Below are positions 25,370-33,657 of a stretch of 64,000 bases of DNA, piece after piece. The stretch spans positions 124,001 through 188,000 of the forward strand of contig JAMBOW010000007.1 in NCBI GenBank assembly GCA_023715865.1. Direction: 5' to 3'. Under the pieces are notes generated by a model. That model was not told the origin of the DNA. It did no database searches and saw nothing but the letters and a program-made list of their open reading frames with translations. This DNA is from Neobacillus mesonae (GTDB taxonomy: Bacteria > Bacillota > Bacilli > Paenibacillales > Paenibacillaceae). Position 1 is the stretch's first letter. Each line of letters opens with the position of its first letter. The position numbers and the translations under genes were made by a program.

Positions 25370-27314
25370 TTGTCTGGGCGAGCTTGTCGCCAATCGAAAG
25401 AGGCCGGAAATCTTCAATGCTGGCCTCTTTAATTTTGCGTAACGAACCAAAGTGCTTAAGCAGCAGCTTGCGCCGTTTCTCACCAATCCCTGGAATAGCA
25501 TCCAGACGCGAGACAACCATCGATTTGCCGCGCTGCTCTCGGTGGAAGGTTATCGCGAATCGGTGAACTTCCTCCTGAATCCGATGAAGCAGGTAAAATT
25601 CCTGGCTGTCTCTCGGCAGCTGAACAACTTCAAAGGTATCGCCTACCATCAGCTGGGACGTTTTATGCTTAGCATCCTTCACAAGTCCGCATACCGGAAT
25701 GTAAAGACCAAGCTCATTATGAAGCACATCCTGAGCGGAGGAGATTTGTCCCTTACCGCCATCGACGATAATTAAATCCGGACGGGGTAAATTTTCCTTC
25801 AGCACACGTTCGTATCTGCGGCGAATGACTTCCCGCATCGTTTCATAGTCGTCTGGTCCCTGCACAGAACGAATTTTATATTTTCGGTATTCCTTCTTCT
25901 CAGGCTTGCCGTCAATAAAAACGACCATGGCAGAGACTGGATTAGCCCCTTGAATGTTAGAGTTATCGAACGCTTCTACACGGCTCAGTGATTCCAAGCC
26001 CAGCGCATGACCTAATCGTTCCGCCGCTTTTGATGTGCGCTCCTCCGTCCGTTCAATCATACGGAATTTCTCATCAAGGGATACCTTCGCATTTTCAATG
26101 GCCATCGTAACCATCTGACGCTTCAGTCCGCGTTGCGGAATCAATACCTTGATATCAAGCCATTCCTGCAAAATCGCAGCAGCGCTGACTGGATCATCGA
26201 TGCCGCTCGTCTCCGTTTCGCCGGAAGCTGACTCAGAAGGAACCATTTCTTCCTCTAGCTGCTCGTTCTCCTCTTCTGCAGAAGGTTCTGGCTGCTCAGT
26301 AGAGCCCTCTGCTCCTTGAATCGCCGGCTTATTCTCTTCCTCAGGCAGCAAAGGCAGCAATATTTCCTTCGGGAGTGCCGGGTTATCACTGTAATACTGG
26401 GTTACGAATGAAATAAAGTCCGCATAGGCGTCCCCGTAAAAAGGAAACGATGTGGCATGACGCTCAATCATTTTTCCTTGACGGATATATAGAATTTGTA
26501 CGGCCATCCAGCCTTTGTCGATTGCAAAACCAAATACATCGCGGTCCTTGGTATCTGCTGTCGTAATCTTCTGCTTCTCCATCAGCGCATCAATGGCGAT
26601 GATCTGATCGCGCAGCTCCTTTGCCCTTTCAAAGTAGAGATCCTCTGCCGCCTCTTCCATTTTCTTTTGGAGATCCTTCTTGATCTCCTCATGTCCGCCG
26701 CTTAGGAAAGAAGCGATTTCTGTGCTGATTCCCTCATAGGTCTCTTTTTCAATGTCTTTGACGCAAGGCGCTAGGCACTGCCCCATGTGATAGTATAAGC
26801 AGACTTCCTTGGGCATGACTCCGCATTTACGCAGCGGATACATCCGGTCCAGCAGCTTTTTCGTTTGATGAGCTGCATAGGAATTCGGATACGGTCCAAA
26901 ATATTTTGCTTTATCTTTAAGCACTCGGCGTGTGACTTCCAGCTTCGGATGACGCTCATTTGTTATTTTCAAATAAGGGAATGTCTTATCATCCTTCAAG
27001 AGCACATTGTAGCGGGGCTGATGCTTCTTAATTAAATTCAGCTCGAGCAGAAGCGCTTCTTTATTACTGCCTGTCACAATGTACTCAAAATCCCGTATAT
27101 CCGCAACGAGCCGCTGTGTCTTACCGTTATGGCTTCCCGTAAAATAAGACCGCACACGGTTCTTGAGCACTTTGGCCTTTCCTACATATATAATTGTTCC
27201 TTGGTCATTCTTCATTAGATAACAGCCCGGTGAATCAGGCAGCAGCGCAAGCTTATGCCTGATCTTCTCCAGTGCCTTTTCCTGATCCTGTATATGACTC
27301 AAATGTGACTCCAT
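25338..27314 (-). CDS. uvrC: Excinuclease ABC subunit C
   Basis: UvrC makes both incisions in nucleotide excision repair with UvrAB. The 658-residue protein has the GIY-YIG nuclease (about 26-105; PGCYLMKND, IIYVGKAK), the four-cysteine patch of C164, C172, C180 and C184, a UVR segment near 212-245, the RNase H-like second nuclease (VEAFDNSNIQG, IVDGGKGQ) and C-terminal helix-hairpin-helices (AIPGIGEKRRKLLLKHFG). An acidic low-complexity insert at about 325-377, rich in Glu, Pro and Ser, is not in typical UvrC. The gene tail overlaps the CPBP gene by 32 bp. Confidence 0.96.
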   Translation of the reverse strand: MESHLSHIQDQEKALEKIRHKLALLPDSPGCYLMKNDQGTIIYVGKAKVLKNRVRSYFTGSHNGKTQRLVADIRDFEYIVTGSNKEALLLELNLIKKHQPRYNVLLKDDKTFPYLKITNERHPKLEVTRRVLKDKAKYFGPYPNSYAAHQTKKLLDRMYPLRKCGVMPKEVCLYYHMGQCLAPCVKDIEKETYEGISTEIASFLSGGHEEIKKDLQKKMEEAAEDLYFERAKELRDQIIAIDALMEKQKITTADTKDRDVFGFAIDKGWMAVQILYIRQGKMIERHATSFPFYGDAYADFISFVTQYYSDNPALPKEILLPLLPEEENKPAIQGAEGSTEQPEPSAEEENEQLEEEMVPSESASGETETSGIDDPVSAAAILQEWLDIKVLIPQRGLKRQMVTMAIENAKVSLDEKFRMIERTEERTSKAAERLGHALGLESLSRVEAFDNSNIQGANPVSAMVVFIDGKPEKKEYRKYKIRSVQGPDDYETMREVIRRRYERVLKENLPRPDLIIVDGGKGQISSAQDVLHNELGLYIPVCGLVKDAKHKTSQLMVGDTFEVVQLPRDSQEFYLLHRIQEEVHRFAITFHREQRGKSMVVSRLDAIPGIGEKRRKLLLKHFGSLRKIKEASIEDFRPLSIGDKLAQTIIDSLQDEEP

Positions 27315-27430
27315 CTTTACTTAAATTCCCCCTCCCTGCAAAAGTATCTATATGAGTATAAGTCCTGAAAAATCAAAAAAATGAATAGGCAATATATATA
27401 AAAGTGACGAATGCATGTTCCCTATATTAT

Positions 27431-27458
27431 AGTATAGCTTCTTTTGTCATACGATCAA
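27431..27458 (-). promoter_or_regulatory. Candidate promoter of uvrC
   Basis: On the minus strand TTGATC (27453-27458) and TATACT (27431-27436) are 16 bp apart, downstream of the trxA terminator and upstream of uvrC. Confidence 0.5.
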
Positions 27459-27489
27459 GTGGGATATAAACGTAAAAGTCAGACCCATG

Positions 27490-27524
27490 AAAAAACGCCC
27501 CCGGGTTTAAAATGCCGGAGGCGC
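27490..27524 (-). terminator. Intrinsic terminator of trxA
   Basis: On the minus strand GCGCCTCCGG pairs with CCCGGGGGCG (one mismatch) and is followed by six T, 25 bases after the trxA stop. Confidence 0.85.
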
Positions 27525-27548
27525 TCATATCTAATTTCTTAAGCCGTA

Positions 27549-27863
27549 TTAGTGCTTGGAAATCAGATTTTTCAGGTTTTCTTTAGAGTTCAGACCAACC
27601 ACTTTATCAACAGGTTGACCATCTTTGAACAGGATCAGAGTAGGAATACTCATAACGCCAAAACGGGAAGCCGATTCAGGGTTCTCATCCACATTCACTT
27701 TAGCGATTTTAACATCGTCGCCTACTTCACCAGCAAGCTCCTCTAGAATTGGAGCAAGCATTTTACAAGGACCGCACCAAGGTGCCCAGAAATCTACAAG
27801 AACCGTTCCTGTGCCTTCAACTTCTGTATTGAAGGATTGATCGGATACATTAACAATAGCCAT
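27549..27863 (-). CDS. trxA: Thioredoxin
   Basis: A 104-residue cytosolic thioredoxin with the active site WCGPC at 29-33, the buried Asp (VLVDFWAPW) and the cis-proline loop MSIPT at 71-75. It reduces disulfides in ribonucleotide reductase, peroxiredoxins and other proteins. The frame stays open for another 124 codons upstream, but AAGGAGG just ahead of the ATG at 27863 and the family length fix the start there. Confidence 0.97.
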   Translation of the reverse strand: MAIVNVSDQSFNTEVEGTGTVLVDFWAPWCGPCKMLAPILEELAGEVGDDVKIAKVNVDENPESASRFGVMSIPTLILFKDGQPVDKVVGLNSKENLKNLISKH

Positions 27864-27936
27864 GAAATTTGTCCTCCTTATATATATTGCGTAGTTATCA
27901 TTAAACTTCAAATCGTTATGGGAAACGATTGAATTC

Positions 27937-27945
27937 ATTATAGCA
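27937..27945 (-). promoter_or_regulatory. Extended -10 promoter of trxA
   Basis: On the minus strand TGC-TATAAT forms a perfect extended -10 (hexamer 27937-27942). A convincing -35 is not seen. Confidence 0.5.
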
Positions 27946-28064
27946 CAACGTTCCGCGTAAGGAAATACATGCACGTGCATATATTTTGAGAATTCTTTAC
28001 AAATGTTTCCGGCATTGGTTATACTTATATATGTTCCCAGATCGTAATAGAGGAGGGCAGCATC

Positions 28065-28223
28065 ATGGAACCAAACATTGTAAGACCGTACGATCCAAGG
28101 TCCCATGTGAACGAAGAACCTCGCAACGATTTCTTCGATCTCATTGGCGGATTCGTCGGCATGTTCGTGCTGATGACCGTTATCTTTTTCGGAATGGTTA
28201 TCATTAAGTTCCTGATGACATAG
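28065..28223 (+). CDS. Small single-pass membrane protein (52 aa), unknown
   Basis: An ATG at 28065, seven bases after AGGAGGG, opens a 52-residue frame. The first 25 residues are polar (RPYDPRSHVNEEPRND). A long hydrophobic helix (LIGGFVGMFVLMTVIFFGMV) fills the rest. It has its own upstream -10-like TATACT and a good terminator, so it is a real short transcript. It resembles other tiny Bacillales membrane peptides in layout, such as the YqzM-type group, but I cannot name it. Confidence 0.75.
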   Translation: MEPNIVRPYDPRSHVNEEPRNDFFDLIGGFVGMFVLMTVIFFGMVIIKFLMT

Positions 28224-28251
28224 GCTTCTACACAAGCCGCAAGACCCAAGC

Positions 28252-28296
28252 CAAAGTCTGATTCGCCCGCTAACGGGAAGGTCAGGCTTTGTTTAT
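28252..28296 (+). terminator. Intrinsic terminator of the 52-aa peptide gene
   Basis: CAAAGTCTGA (28252-28261) pairs with TCAGGCTTTG (28282-28291) with one G-U pair. The loop itself contains a CCCG/CGGG stem. TTTATT follows. Confidence 0.8.
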
Positions 28297-28331
28297 TGTG
28301 CCCGCATGTAGAAATTTAATCAATGAACTGC

Positions 28332-29285
28332 TTACCTATGTTTTCCGCGCTGATTGTCTCCTTTTACCTGAACGACATCCACAAAAGGACGAATCCGGTC
28401 CATCAATCGTTGCCCCTTGTGCCGTTCCTCGCCGTCTTTGCTCGTAAAGCTGAGATGCTGCTCCAAGCTGTCCAAATTGTAGTTGGACGTATAGAACGTC
28501 GGCTTCCGGTTCATCCGGTAGTTCAAAATTGAACCAAGCACATGATCACGGACCCATGGGCTCAGATTTTCAGCGCCGATATCATCAAATATCAGCAAGT
28601 CGCAATTTTTGAGCAGATCCGTCGCTTCCTTCAGCTTCTGACCGTCCTGAAACATGGATTTTAAATCCTCTACAAAATCAGGCATATATACGATAACGCC
28701 CGTATGTCCCTCAAGCGCTAGCTCATGGAGCAAATATCCCATAAGAAACGTCTTCCCTGTTCCAAATGAGCCTTCCAGATACAGTCCGTGCGGCGTTAAA
28801 CCATTTTGCTTCGCTTCATTAACATAACGGAACACCTGATTTACCGCAGATGCACGCTGCAGATCTTTTCTCAAAATTTCAGCAACATTATATCCTTCAC
28901 TAAGCGCGTTCTCGTCGACGTAAAAGCTTCGTATACGTTCCTTGACCCTTTTCTTATGCATGCTGGCAAGCTGCAGGTTGCAAGGTGTCTTTTTATCGAT
29001 AATTTCAGGCTCGCCATTAAAATATTCAACCGACAATTTCGAGTAATGTCCCTCAAAATCGTTCGGGCAATTTTCTAGTCCTGGACAGTTCGCACAATTT
29101 CGGTTGTCTTTGGCGAACTGAAAAAATTTAGATAACGAGAGCATAAACCGGGTGTCATCGATCTCAGGGTTCTCTTCCATAAAGCGGCGAACAACAGGAT
29201 CTGTCTTAACCTTGTCCGCGATGGATTGAGACTGCTGACGAAACGACGGATTCATTTGCTGTAAAATTTGACCTAGCGGCTCCAT
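28332..29285 (-). CDS. dnaI: Primosomal helicase loader DnaI
   Basis: DnaI is an AAA+ ATPase that loads the replicative helicase onto DNA. The 317-residue protein has an N-terminal zinc site (C64, C67, C73, H80) as in the B. subtilis loader, Walker A EGSFGTGKT at 171-179, Walker B LLIFDDIG and sensor-region TSNYN. The C-terminal tail is basic. It lies 65 bases after dnaB, the order seen in Bacillales. Confidence 0.95.
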   Translation of the reverse strand: MEPLGQILQQMNPSFRQQSQSIADKVKTDPVVRRFMEENPEIDDTRFMLSLSKFFQFAKDNRNCANCPGLENCPNDFEGHYSKLSVEYFNGEPEIIDKKTPCNLQLASMHKKRVKERIRSFYVDENALSEGYNVAEILRKDLQRASAVNQVFRYVNEAKQNGLTPHGLYLEGSFGTGKTFLMGYLLHELALEGHTGVIVYMPDFVEDLKSMFQDGQKLKEATDLLKNCDLLIFDDIGAENLSPWVRDHVLGSILNYRMNRKPTFYTSNYNLDSLEQHLSFTSKDGEERHKGQRLMDRIRPFVDVVQVKGDNQRGKHR

Positions 29286-29350
29286 CTTGGTTTGTGCCCT
29301 CCTTTCCGGGGTTTACTATATAAATCTTTCTTCTCTATTCTCTTACTTTA

Positions 29351-30877
29351 TTAACGAAGCGATTTTTTCGCCTGCATTTCCTCAGCAAAACGAATCATTT
29401 CTTCAAGCTCTTCTTCCGTCACAGCATTGCCTTCTCCCCTATCCTCAACGATCGGGATGTCAGGCTTCATTCGCTGCTGGGAATTATAATTTCTGGCTCT
29501 GCTTGGTTTTTTAACTTGCTCAGCAGATTTTTCCTTGTTTCCTTTGACCTTGGACTGATCCCGGATATACTGTACGGCTTTTTCGTAAGTATTGACCTGC
29601 TTAAGCAGCATATTGGACGCAATCGCTTCGACAAAATTACGATTAATACGCTGTTCGCTTCCACTGACCAATAAGGTCATTAAGTAGTGGATAAGAACAT
29701 TAATGACTTCACCGGGAAGCTTGTAGCTAAGGTCCACTTTTTCAAATATGTCAATGAGATTATCCGGAACGGAGCCAGGAAAAAAGGTTTGCAGCAGCCT
29801 TAAATAAGGCTCGTTCCGAAGCATCATATTATATTGATGAATATCGCATTTTGAAGCGAATTGCGGCGGAACCTCAAGATAATATTCCATCTCTACAACA
29901 TGCTCGACAGGAAGCTCGTCTGACTGCATGCTATCCATGGCCTGACGCATGTTAACCACCTTCGCCGCATGAATGGTCCGTTCTTCCTTCCGCTTTTTCT
30001 CTTGACGGAACATGCTGCTTGCGAGACTTTGCAGCTGATCAAGCAGAATTTCACCTTGGACGTTAAATACGCCATCCTCATCCAGTAATCTGCATAGATC
30101 CTGAACACCAAGACTATACTTATGGACAACATAGTTAACGAGTCCGAGCTGCTCGGGTTCAAATCGAAGCTGCTCGACATAACGCCGGTTTGCTGACTCC
30201 CGAGGAAAACGAAGAATGATATCCGCGTAATTCAGCTGATCATGCTCAGGTACTGCCGGAATGCTCTCTGCTGTTCTAGCAGTCGACATTTCGGACAGCG
30301 CCTGTTCAAGCTCGTAGTCAATGACATGGGTGTTCAGTTCAAATATATCGTAAAACGGTACAGAAATATTTTCTTTATTCGCTGAAGAGTATCCGGCTTC
30401 TGCATCTTCCTCTGTCCAAATTTGCGCCCGAAGCGCGAGAACGGAAAATTTCCCGATCTTATCTCTAAGGAGCAGGGTCAGATGCTGTGTACGGAAAAAT
30501 TCTCCCGGCGATAACGGAGGGTACAGCTCATATTCATAGGTGTATTCATCCGTTTCAGGTATATAAACTCTGGAAGTCTGAAGCAGTCCCACCGCTTCAA
30601 GCTTGGAGGTTTGCTCCATCAAATACTTGCGTCCCTTGTCACTCGGCTCTAGCCCCAGCGACAAAAAAAGCCTGCGCTGCTGCTCCATGGCTGAGTATCC
30701 AATCTGATCCGCTCTTACATGCTGGAATAACAGCCTGTATAGGCTGATTGCAAAAGCACCCACCATCGGCTGATACGCGGAGCTGAGCATCCGTTCGTCC
30801 AGGCTGCTAAGTCCGAACTCGCGGAAAACGCAGTAACGATGATTTTCAGTAAAGTGCAGCATGTTCTTCATGCGCAT
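29351..30877 (-). CDS. dnaB: Replication initiation and membrane attachment protein DnaB (DnaB/DnaD family)
   Basis: Despite its name this is not the hexameric helicase but the Gram-positive initiator that, with DnaD and DnaI, brings the helicase to oriC and restart sites. The 508-residue protein has an N-terminal winged-helix region (about 10-130, LSSLDERMLSSAYQPMVG) and a C-terminal DnaB_2 repeat (about 310-450; PLxL..F KVDLSYKLPGEVINVL). The tail is charged. The ATG at 30877 has AAGGAG 9 bases upstream. It is followed by dnaI. No nrdR is seen upstream in the window. Confidence 0.93.
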   Translation of the reverse strand: MRMKNMLHFTENHRYCVFREFGLSSLDERMLSSAYQPMVGAFAISLYRLLFQHVRADQIGYSAMEQQRRLFLSLGLEPSDKGRKYLMEQTSKLEAVGLLQTSRVYIPETDEYTYEYELYPPLSPGEFFRTQHLTLLLRDKIGKFSVLALRAQIWTEEDAEAGYSSANKENISVPFYDIFELNTHVIDYELEQALSEMSTARTAESIPAVPEHDQLNYADIILRFPRESANRRYVEQLRFEPEQLGLVNYVVHKYSLGVQDLCRLLDEDGVFNVQGEILLDQLQSLASSMFRQEKKRKEERTIHAAKVVNMRQAMDSMQSDELPVEHVVEMEYYLEVPPQFASKCDIHQYNMMLRNEPYLRLLQTFFPGSVPDNLIDIFEKVDLSYKLPGEVINVLIHYLMTLLVSGSEQRINRNFVEAIASNMLLKQVNTYEKAVQYIRDQSKVKGNKEKSAEQVKKPSRARNYNSQQRMKPDIPIVEDRGEGNAVTEEELEEMIRFAEEMQAKKSLR

Positions 30878-31229
30878 CGCTCATTTCTCCTTCTTCCACA
30901 TAGTAATGTTTCTCTATTCTATCATAAAAAATGGCCGCTTAAATCTTCAAAAATAGCCAATTTCCTTGCTTAATCTTTCCGCTATTCCTTCTTATACGAC
31001 ATTAGTCGACCATGCTGCTTTTTTAGAAGCCACGGTTTTCTATTGTACTCTATCAGTCTATGAAAAGTGAACCCCTGGTATGACAAAAGAACCTCTTTCC
31101 TGATGTAGAAGGAGGCATTCGTTTCTAAAGAAAAGACTCAGTTAAAGTTAAACATTGATATTTTTGATGCCTGTCAGAGTTCTTTTATATAATTAGTACA
31201 GGAAGAAATATTCAGGGAGGTGAACTATA
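30878..31229. promoter_or_regulatory. Intergenic region with the grpB-like gene promoter
   Basis: This 352-bp AT-rich gap has no gene that I can support. On the plus strand TTGATG (31164-31169) and a perfect TATAAT (31188-31193) are 18 bp apart, a good promoter for the GrpB-like gene. The dnaB promoter should lie near 30900-30960 but no clear boxes stand out. Confidence 0.55.
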
Positions 31230-31769
31230 GTGGTTAATCGTACAATGAATATTATGGTTACAGATTATAATGAAAGCTGGGTTCAATTATTTGAAAAGGA
31301 AGCTGTCATCATTAGAGATATATTCAAAGATGAGCTCGTTGAAATTCATCATATCGGCAGTACAGCAGTACCTCATTTAAAAGCGAAGCCAGTCATCGAT
31401 ATGATGCCGATCGTTAGAGACATAGAACAAGTGGATCGTTTCAATGAAAGTATGATGGAGATCGGCTATGAGCCGCTTGGAGAATTCGGACTTAAAGGAA
31501 GAAGGTATTTCCGTAAGGGCGGAGAGAACAGAACACACCAGATTCATGCTTTTCAATATGATAATGAATTTGAAATAGAACGTCATCTTGCAGTTCGTGA
31601 TTACCTTATATCACATCGTGAGGACGTGATGACATACGGAGAATTAAAAGAAAGACTTGCCAAGCGCTTTCCTAAAGATATCGAAGGATATAGTCATGGT
31701 AAACATGATTTTGTCCAGAACCTGGAACGAAGAGCGGTTGAATGGAAACGAAGAAATGAGAGTAAATAG
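31230..31769 (+). CDS. GrpB-family nucleotidyltransferase-like protein
   Basis: This 179-residue protein has the GrpB/UPF0157 core: the opening DYNESWVQLFEKEA, then IHHIGSTAVPHLKAKPVID at about 45-63, which contains the GS and D residues of the nucleotidyltransferase fold, and later HQIHAFQ and RDYL. Some members are fused to CoaE; this is stand-alone. GTG at 31230 follows GGGAGG by 9 bases; an ATG five codons on is possible. Its function is unknown in this family. Confidence 0.88.
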   Translation: MVNRTMNIMVTDYNESWVQLFEKEAVIIRDIFKDELVEIHHIGSTAVPHLKAKPVIDMMPIVRDIEQVDRFNESMMEIGYEPLGEFGLKGRRYFRKGGENRTHQIHAFQYDNEFEIERHLAVRDYLISHREDVMTYGELKERLAKRFPKDIEGYSHGKHDFVQNLERRAVEWKRRNESK

Positions 31770-31808
31770 TCTCCAATCTTGAATAAATCTTGGATTGGAG
31801 ACTATTTC
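31768..31808 (+). terminator. Intrinsic terminator of the GrpB-like gene
   Basis: AGTCTCCAATC (31768-31778) pairs perfectly with GATTGGAGACT (31793-31803), followed by ATTTC. The stem begins within the stop codon. Confidence 0.75.
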
Positions 31809-31826
31809 ATCAAAAATCGTGAAATT

Positions 31827-32030
31827 CTGAATTTTTGAGTAAGGCTACATACTTAGGCTTATGTCGTCTGAAATATGGTGTATATCCAACACCTTGCTCG
31901 GGTCATTGTCTGAATTTTTGAGTAAGTTTACATTATGATTTGCGACCGTCTGAAATATGGTGTATATCCTCACATTGCTCGGGTCATTGTCTGAATTTTT
32001 GAGTAAGTTTACCCAAAAATTCAGACTAAA
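31827..32030. repeat. Tandem repeat, about 82 bp, 2.3 copies, ending in a palindrome
   Basis: Copies begin at 31827, 31910 and 31991 (the third is partial). A 38-bp segment starting TTGCTCGGGTCATTGTC recurs exactly across the two copy junctions, and CGTCTGAAATATGGTGTATA (plus TCC) recurs at 31865 and 31947. Each unit itself splits into two halves of about 40 bp that both begin GTCTGAA. The last copy is followed by its own inverted start (AAAAATTCAGAC), making a 12-bp palindrome at about 31989-32030. It lies between the GrpB-like gene and yuiB, touching the yuiB stop. Confidence 0.85.
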
Positions 32031-32322
32031 ACATCCGATATCCCCCAAACCTCAACTTCTTAATCGTCCATCCGCTCATAATCGCTCCCACAAGCCCTGC
32101 CACACCCGTTAAATAATCAACAAGACGATATGTACCGATATGCGCGCCTAGACTCATACTCTCCTGATCCCACATAGAAAAGATCACAGCTGGAATCAGT
32201 ACAATCACAAACAAATAAGAAGGAAACCAAGTCGTCTTCATTAACATATTCAGTATGAAACCGATACCAAACATCATAACAAAAAATAATACCATCAGCA
32301 CGAGCACAGGTAGAATCTGCAT
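32026..32322 (-). CDS. yuiB: YuiB-like small membrane protein
   Basis: This 98-residue protein has three hydrophobic segments. FFVMMFGIGFILNMLM and the C-terminus (GAIMSG, then GGYRMF) match what I recall of B. subtilis YuiB, whose gene sits beside yumB and yumC as it nearly does here. AAGGAGG lies 11 bases before the ATG. Its last five bases run into the repeat-palindrome element. Function unknown. Confidence 0.75.
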   Translation of the reverse strand: MQILPVLVLMVLFFVMMFGIGFILNMLMKTTWFPSYLFVIVLIPAVIFSMWDQESMSLGAHIGTYRLVDYLTGVAGLVGAIMSGWTIKKLRFGGYRMF

Positions 32323-32498
32323 TCGCTCTAAATCCTCCTTCTTTCTGCCAGATCATGGACGATAAACCTATAATAGATAATAAATAGTGTAACCCAAATG
32401 ATGTATACAAGCAATGAACTTTCCAGATGGCAGGTGCTCATCCCAAATCTTCATTTGTGAGCATTTTGTTAATTTAAGCTGTTTAATGAGATCTTCAT

Positions 32499-32528
32499 TT
32501 GCTCAGCCGCTTCACGCTTTGATACAAT
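32499..32528 (+). promoter_or_regulatory. Candidate promoter of hemQ
   Basis: TTGCTC (32499-32504) and TACAAT (32523-32528) are 18 bp apart, about 68 bp before the gene. Confidence 0.5.
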
Positions 32529-32595
32529 AAAGTTGTATGCATCAATGAATGAACAACTCTTTTACAATAAATATCTTGATCAGGAGTGATAACAG

Positions 32596-33339
32596 ATGAG
32601 CGAAGCAGCTTCGACTCTAGAGGGCTGGTATGCCCTTCACGATTTCAGATCTATCAACTGGACCGCATGGCGTGCAGCCGACGATGAGACCCGTGCGGTA
32701 GCCACAGATGAACTGCATGCATTTTTCCAAGAGTGGGCAGCAGATGAAGAATCCGGCAAAGGCAGCTCTACTGTATATACAGTAGTAGGCCAGAAAGCTG
32801 ATTTTGCTATGATGCATCTGCGCGAAACCTTAGAAGATCTGAATGCCATTGAAAATGCTTTTAATAAAACGACATTTGCACAATTTACGACGAAATCCTA
32901 CTCCTACGTCAGCGTAGTTGAACTGAGCAACTACCTTGGCAAGGACGAAGATCCGATGCAAAACCCGCAGATCGTGGCGAGACTCAAACCTGTTCTCCCG
33001 AAAAATCAATACATTTGCTTCTATCCTATGAACAAAAAGCGGGATCTCAGCGACAACTGGTACATGCTGTCCATGGATGAAAGAAAAGGGATGATGAGAA
33101 GTCACGGTATGATTGGACGCAGCTATGCGGGCAAAGTAAAGCAGATCATCACCGGCTCTGTTGGTTTAGACGACTGGGAATGGGGTGTGACGCTGTTCTC
33201 CGATGACGCCCTTCAATTCAAGAAGCTTGTTTATGAAATGCGTTTTGATGAAGTCAGCGCCCGTTACGGCGAATTTGGTTCCTTCTATGTAGGAAGCCTG
33301 CTGACACCTGAATCCTTTGAAAGCATGCTGAAGCTGTAA
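32596..33339 (+). CDS. hemQ: Coproheme decarboxylase HemQ (chlorite dismutase family)
   Basis: HemQ turns coproheme III into heme b, the last step of the coproporphyrin-dependent heme pathway of Firmicutes. The 247-residue protein has the catalytic tyrosine (ICFYPMNKKRD, Y143) and the proximal heme histidine (KGMMRSHGMIGR, H170). Their spacing of 27 equals that of characterised HemQ proteins. It lacks the distal arginine pattern of true chlorite dismutases. It stands alone with promoter and terminator. Confidence 0.95.
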   Translation: MSEAASTLEGWYALHDFRSINWTAWRAADDETRAVATDELHAFFQEWAADEESGKGSSTVYTVVGQKADFAMMHLRETLEDLNAIENAFNKTTFAQFTTKSYSYVSVVELSNYLGKDEDPMQNPQIVARLKPVLPKNQYICFYPMNKKRDLSDNWYMLSMDERKGMMRSHGMIGRSYAGKVKQIITGSVGLDDWEWGVTLFSDDALQFKKLVYEMRFDEVSARYGEFGSFYVGSLLTPESFESMLKL

Positions 33340-33354
33340 TTGGCTCATAATAGA

Positions 33355-33396
33355 AAAGGATGTGCTGCTTATCATCTGCGGCACATCCTTTTTTTG
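33355..33396 (+). terminator. Intrinsic terminator of hemQ (works in both directions)
   Basis: AAAAGGATGTGC pairs with GCACATCCTTTT across an inner stem, with seven T on the plus strand and four T on the minus strand. It serves hemQ and probably also the convergent NDH-2 unit. Confidence 0.9.
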
Positions 33397-33403
33397 CATC
33401 ATA

Positions 33404-33655
33404 CTAATCTTCTTCCTCTTCGAGCTTCTTTAAGGATTCCAGAAATTCAGCAGTTGCCCGGTCACGGTCCCTGCCCTTTTCTTTTAACCGCTCAATAGCG
33501 GGTAAGATAAGAATATCTACTTCCTTCTGTACGATATAAGACAGATCATAGCGATCTTGTTCTTCCAAATAGCTGCCCACTTCCATTAACGCATTGTATC
33601 GATCCAATTCATCACGGGTAAGCAGCCCGCGTACCTGAACACTGCAATGTCTCAT
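33404..33655 (-). CDS. Unknown 83-aa protein downstream of the NDH-2-like gene
   Basis: A small soluble, highly charged protein with two predicted helices (LTRDELDRYNALMEVGSYLE and the Lys/Glu-rich C-terminus ending EEEED). It begins two bases after the NDH-2-like stop, with GGAAGG upstream, so it is co-transcribed and probably coupled. No known domain is recognised by eye. Confidence 0.7.
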   Translation of the reverse strand: MRHCSVQVRGLLTRDELDRYNALMEVGSYLEEQDRYDLSYIVQKEVDILILPAIERLKEKGRDRDRATAEFLESLKKLEEEED

Positions 33656-33657
33656 CG

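Noticed and set aside
27864..28235. The frame of thioredoxin stays open for another 124 codons upstream.
   Set aside because: The extension overlaps a small plus-strand gene, covers a promoter and precedes the AAGGAGG of trxA; thioredoxins are about 104 residues.
31827..32030. CRISPR array, because of repeated 38-bp blocks.
   Set aside because: Only two exact copies, the intervening sequence is itself repeated, and there are no cas genes.
31845..32048. Open frame on the minus strand encoding VNLLKNSDNDPS twice.
   Set aside because: It is the translation of the tandem repeat, has no ribosome site and overlaps the yuiB end out of frame.
32117..32410. Open frame on the minus strand overlapping the yuiB start.
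   Set aside because: Out of frame with yuiB, no ribosome site of its own, and the yuiB frame has AAGGAGG and a family match.
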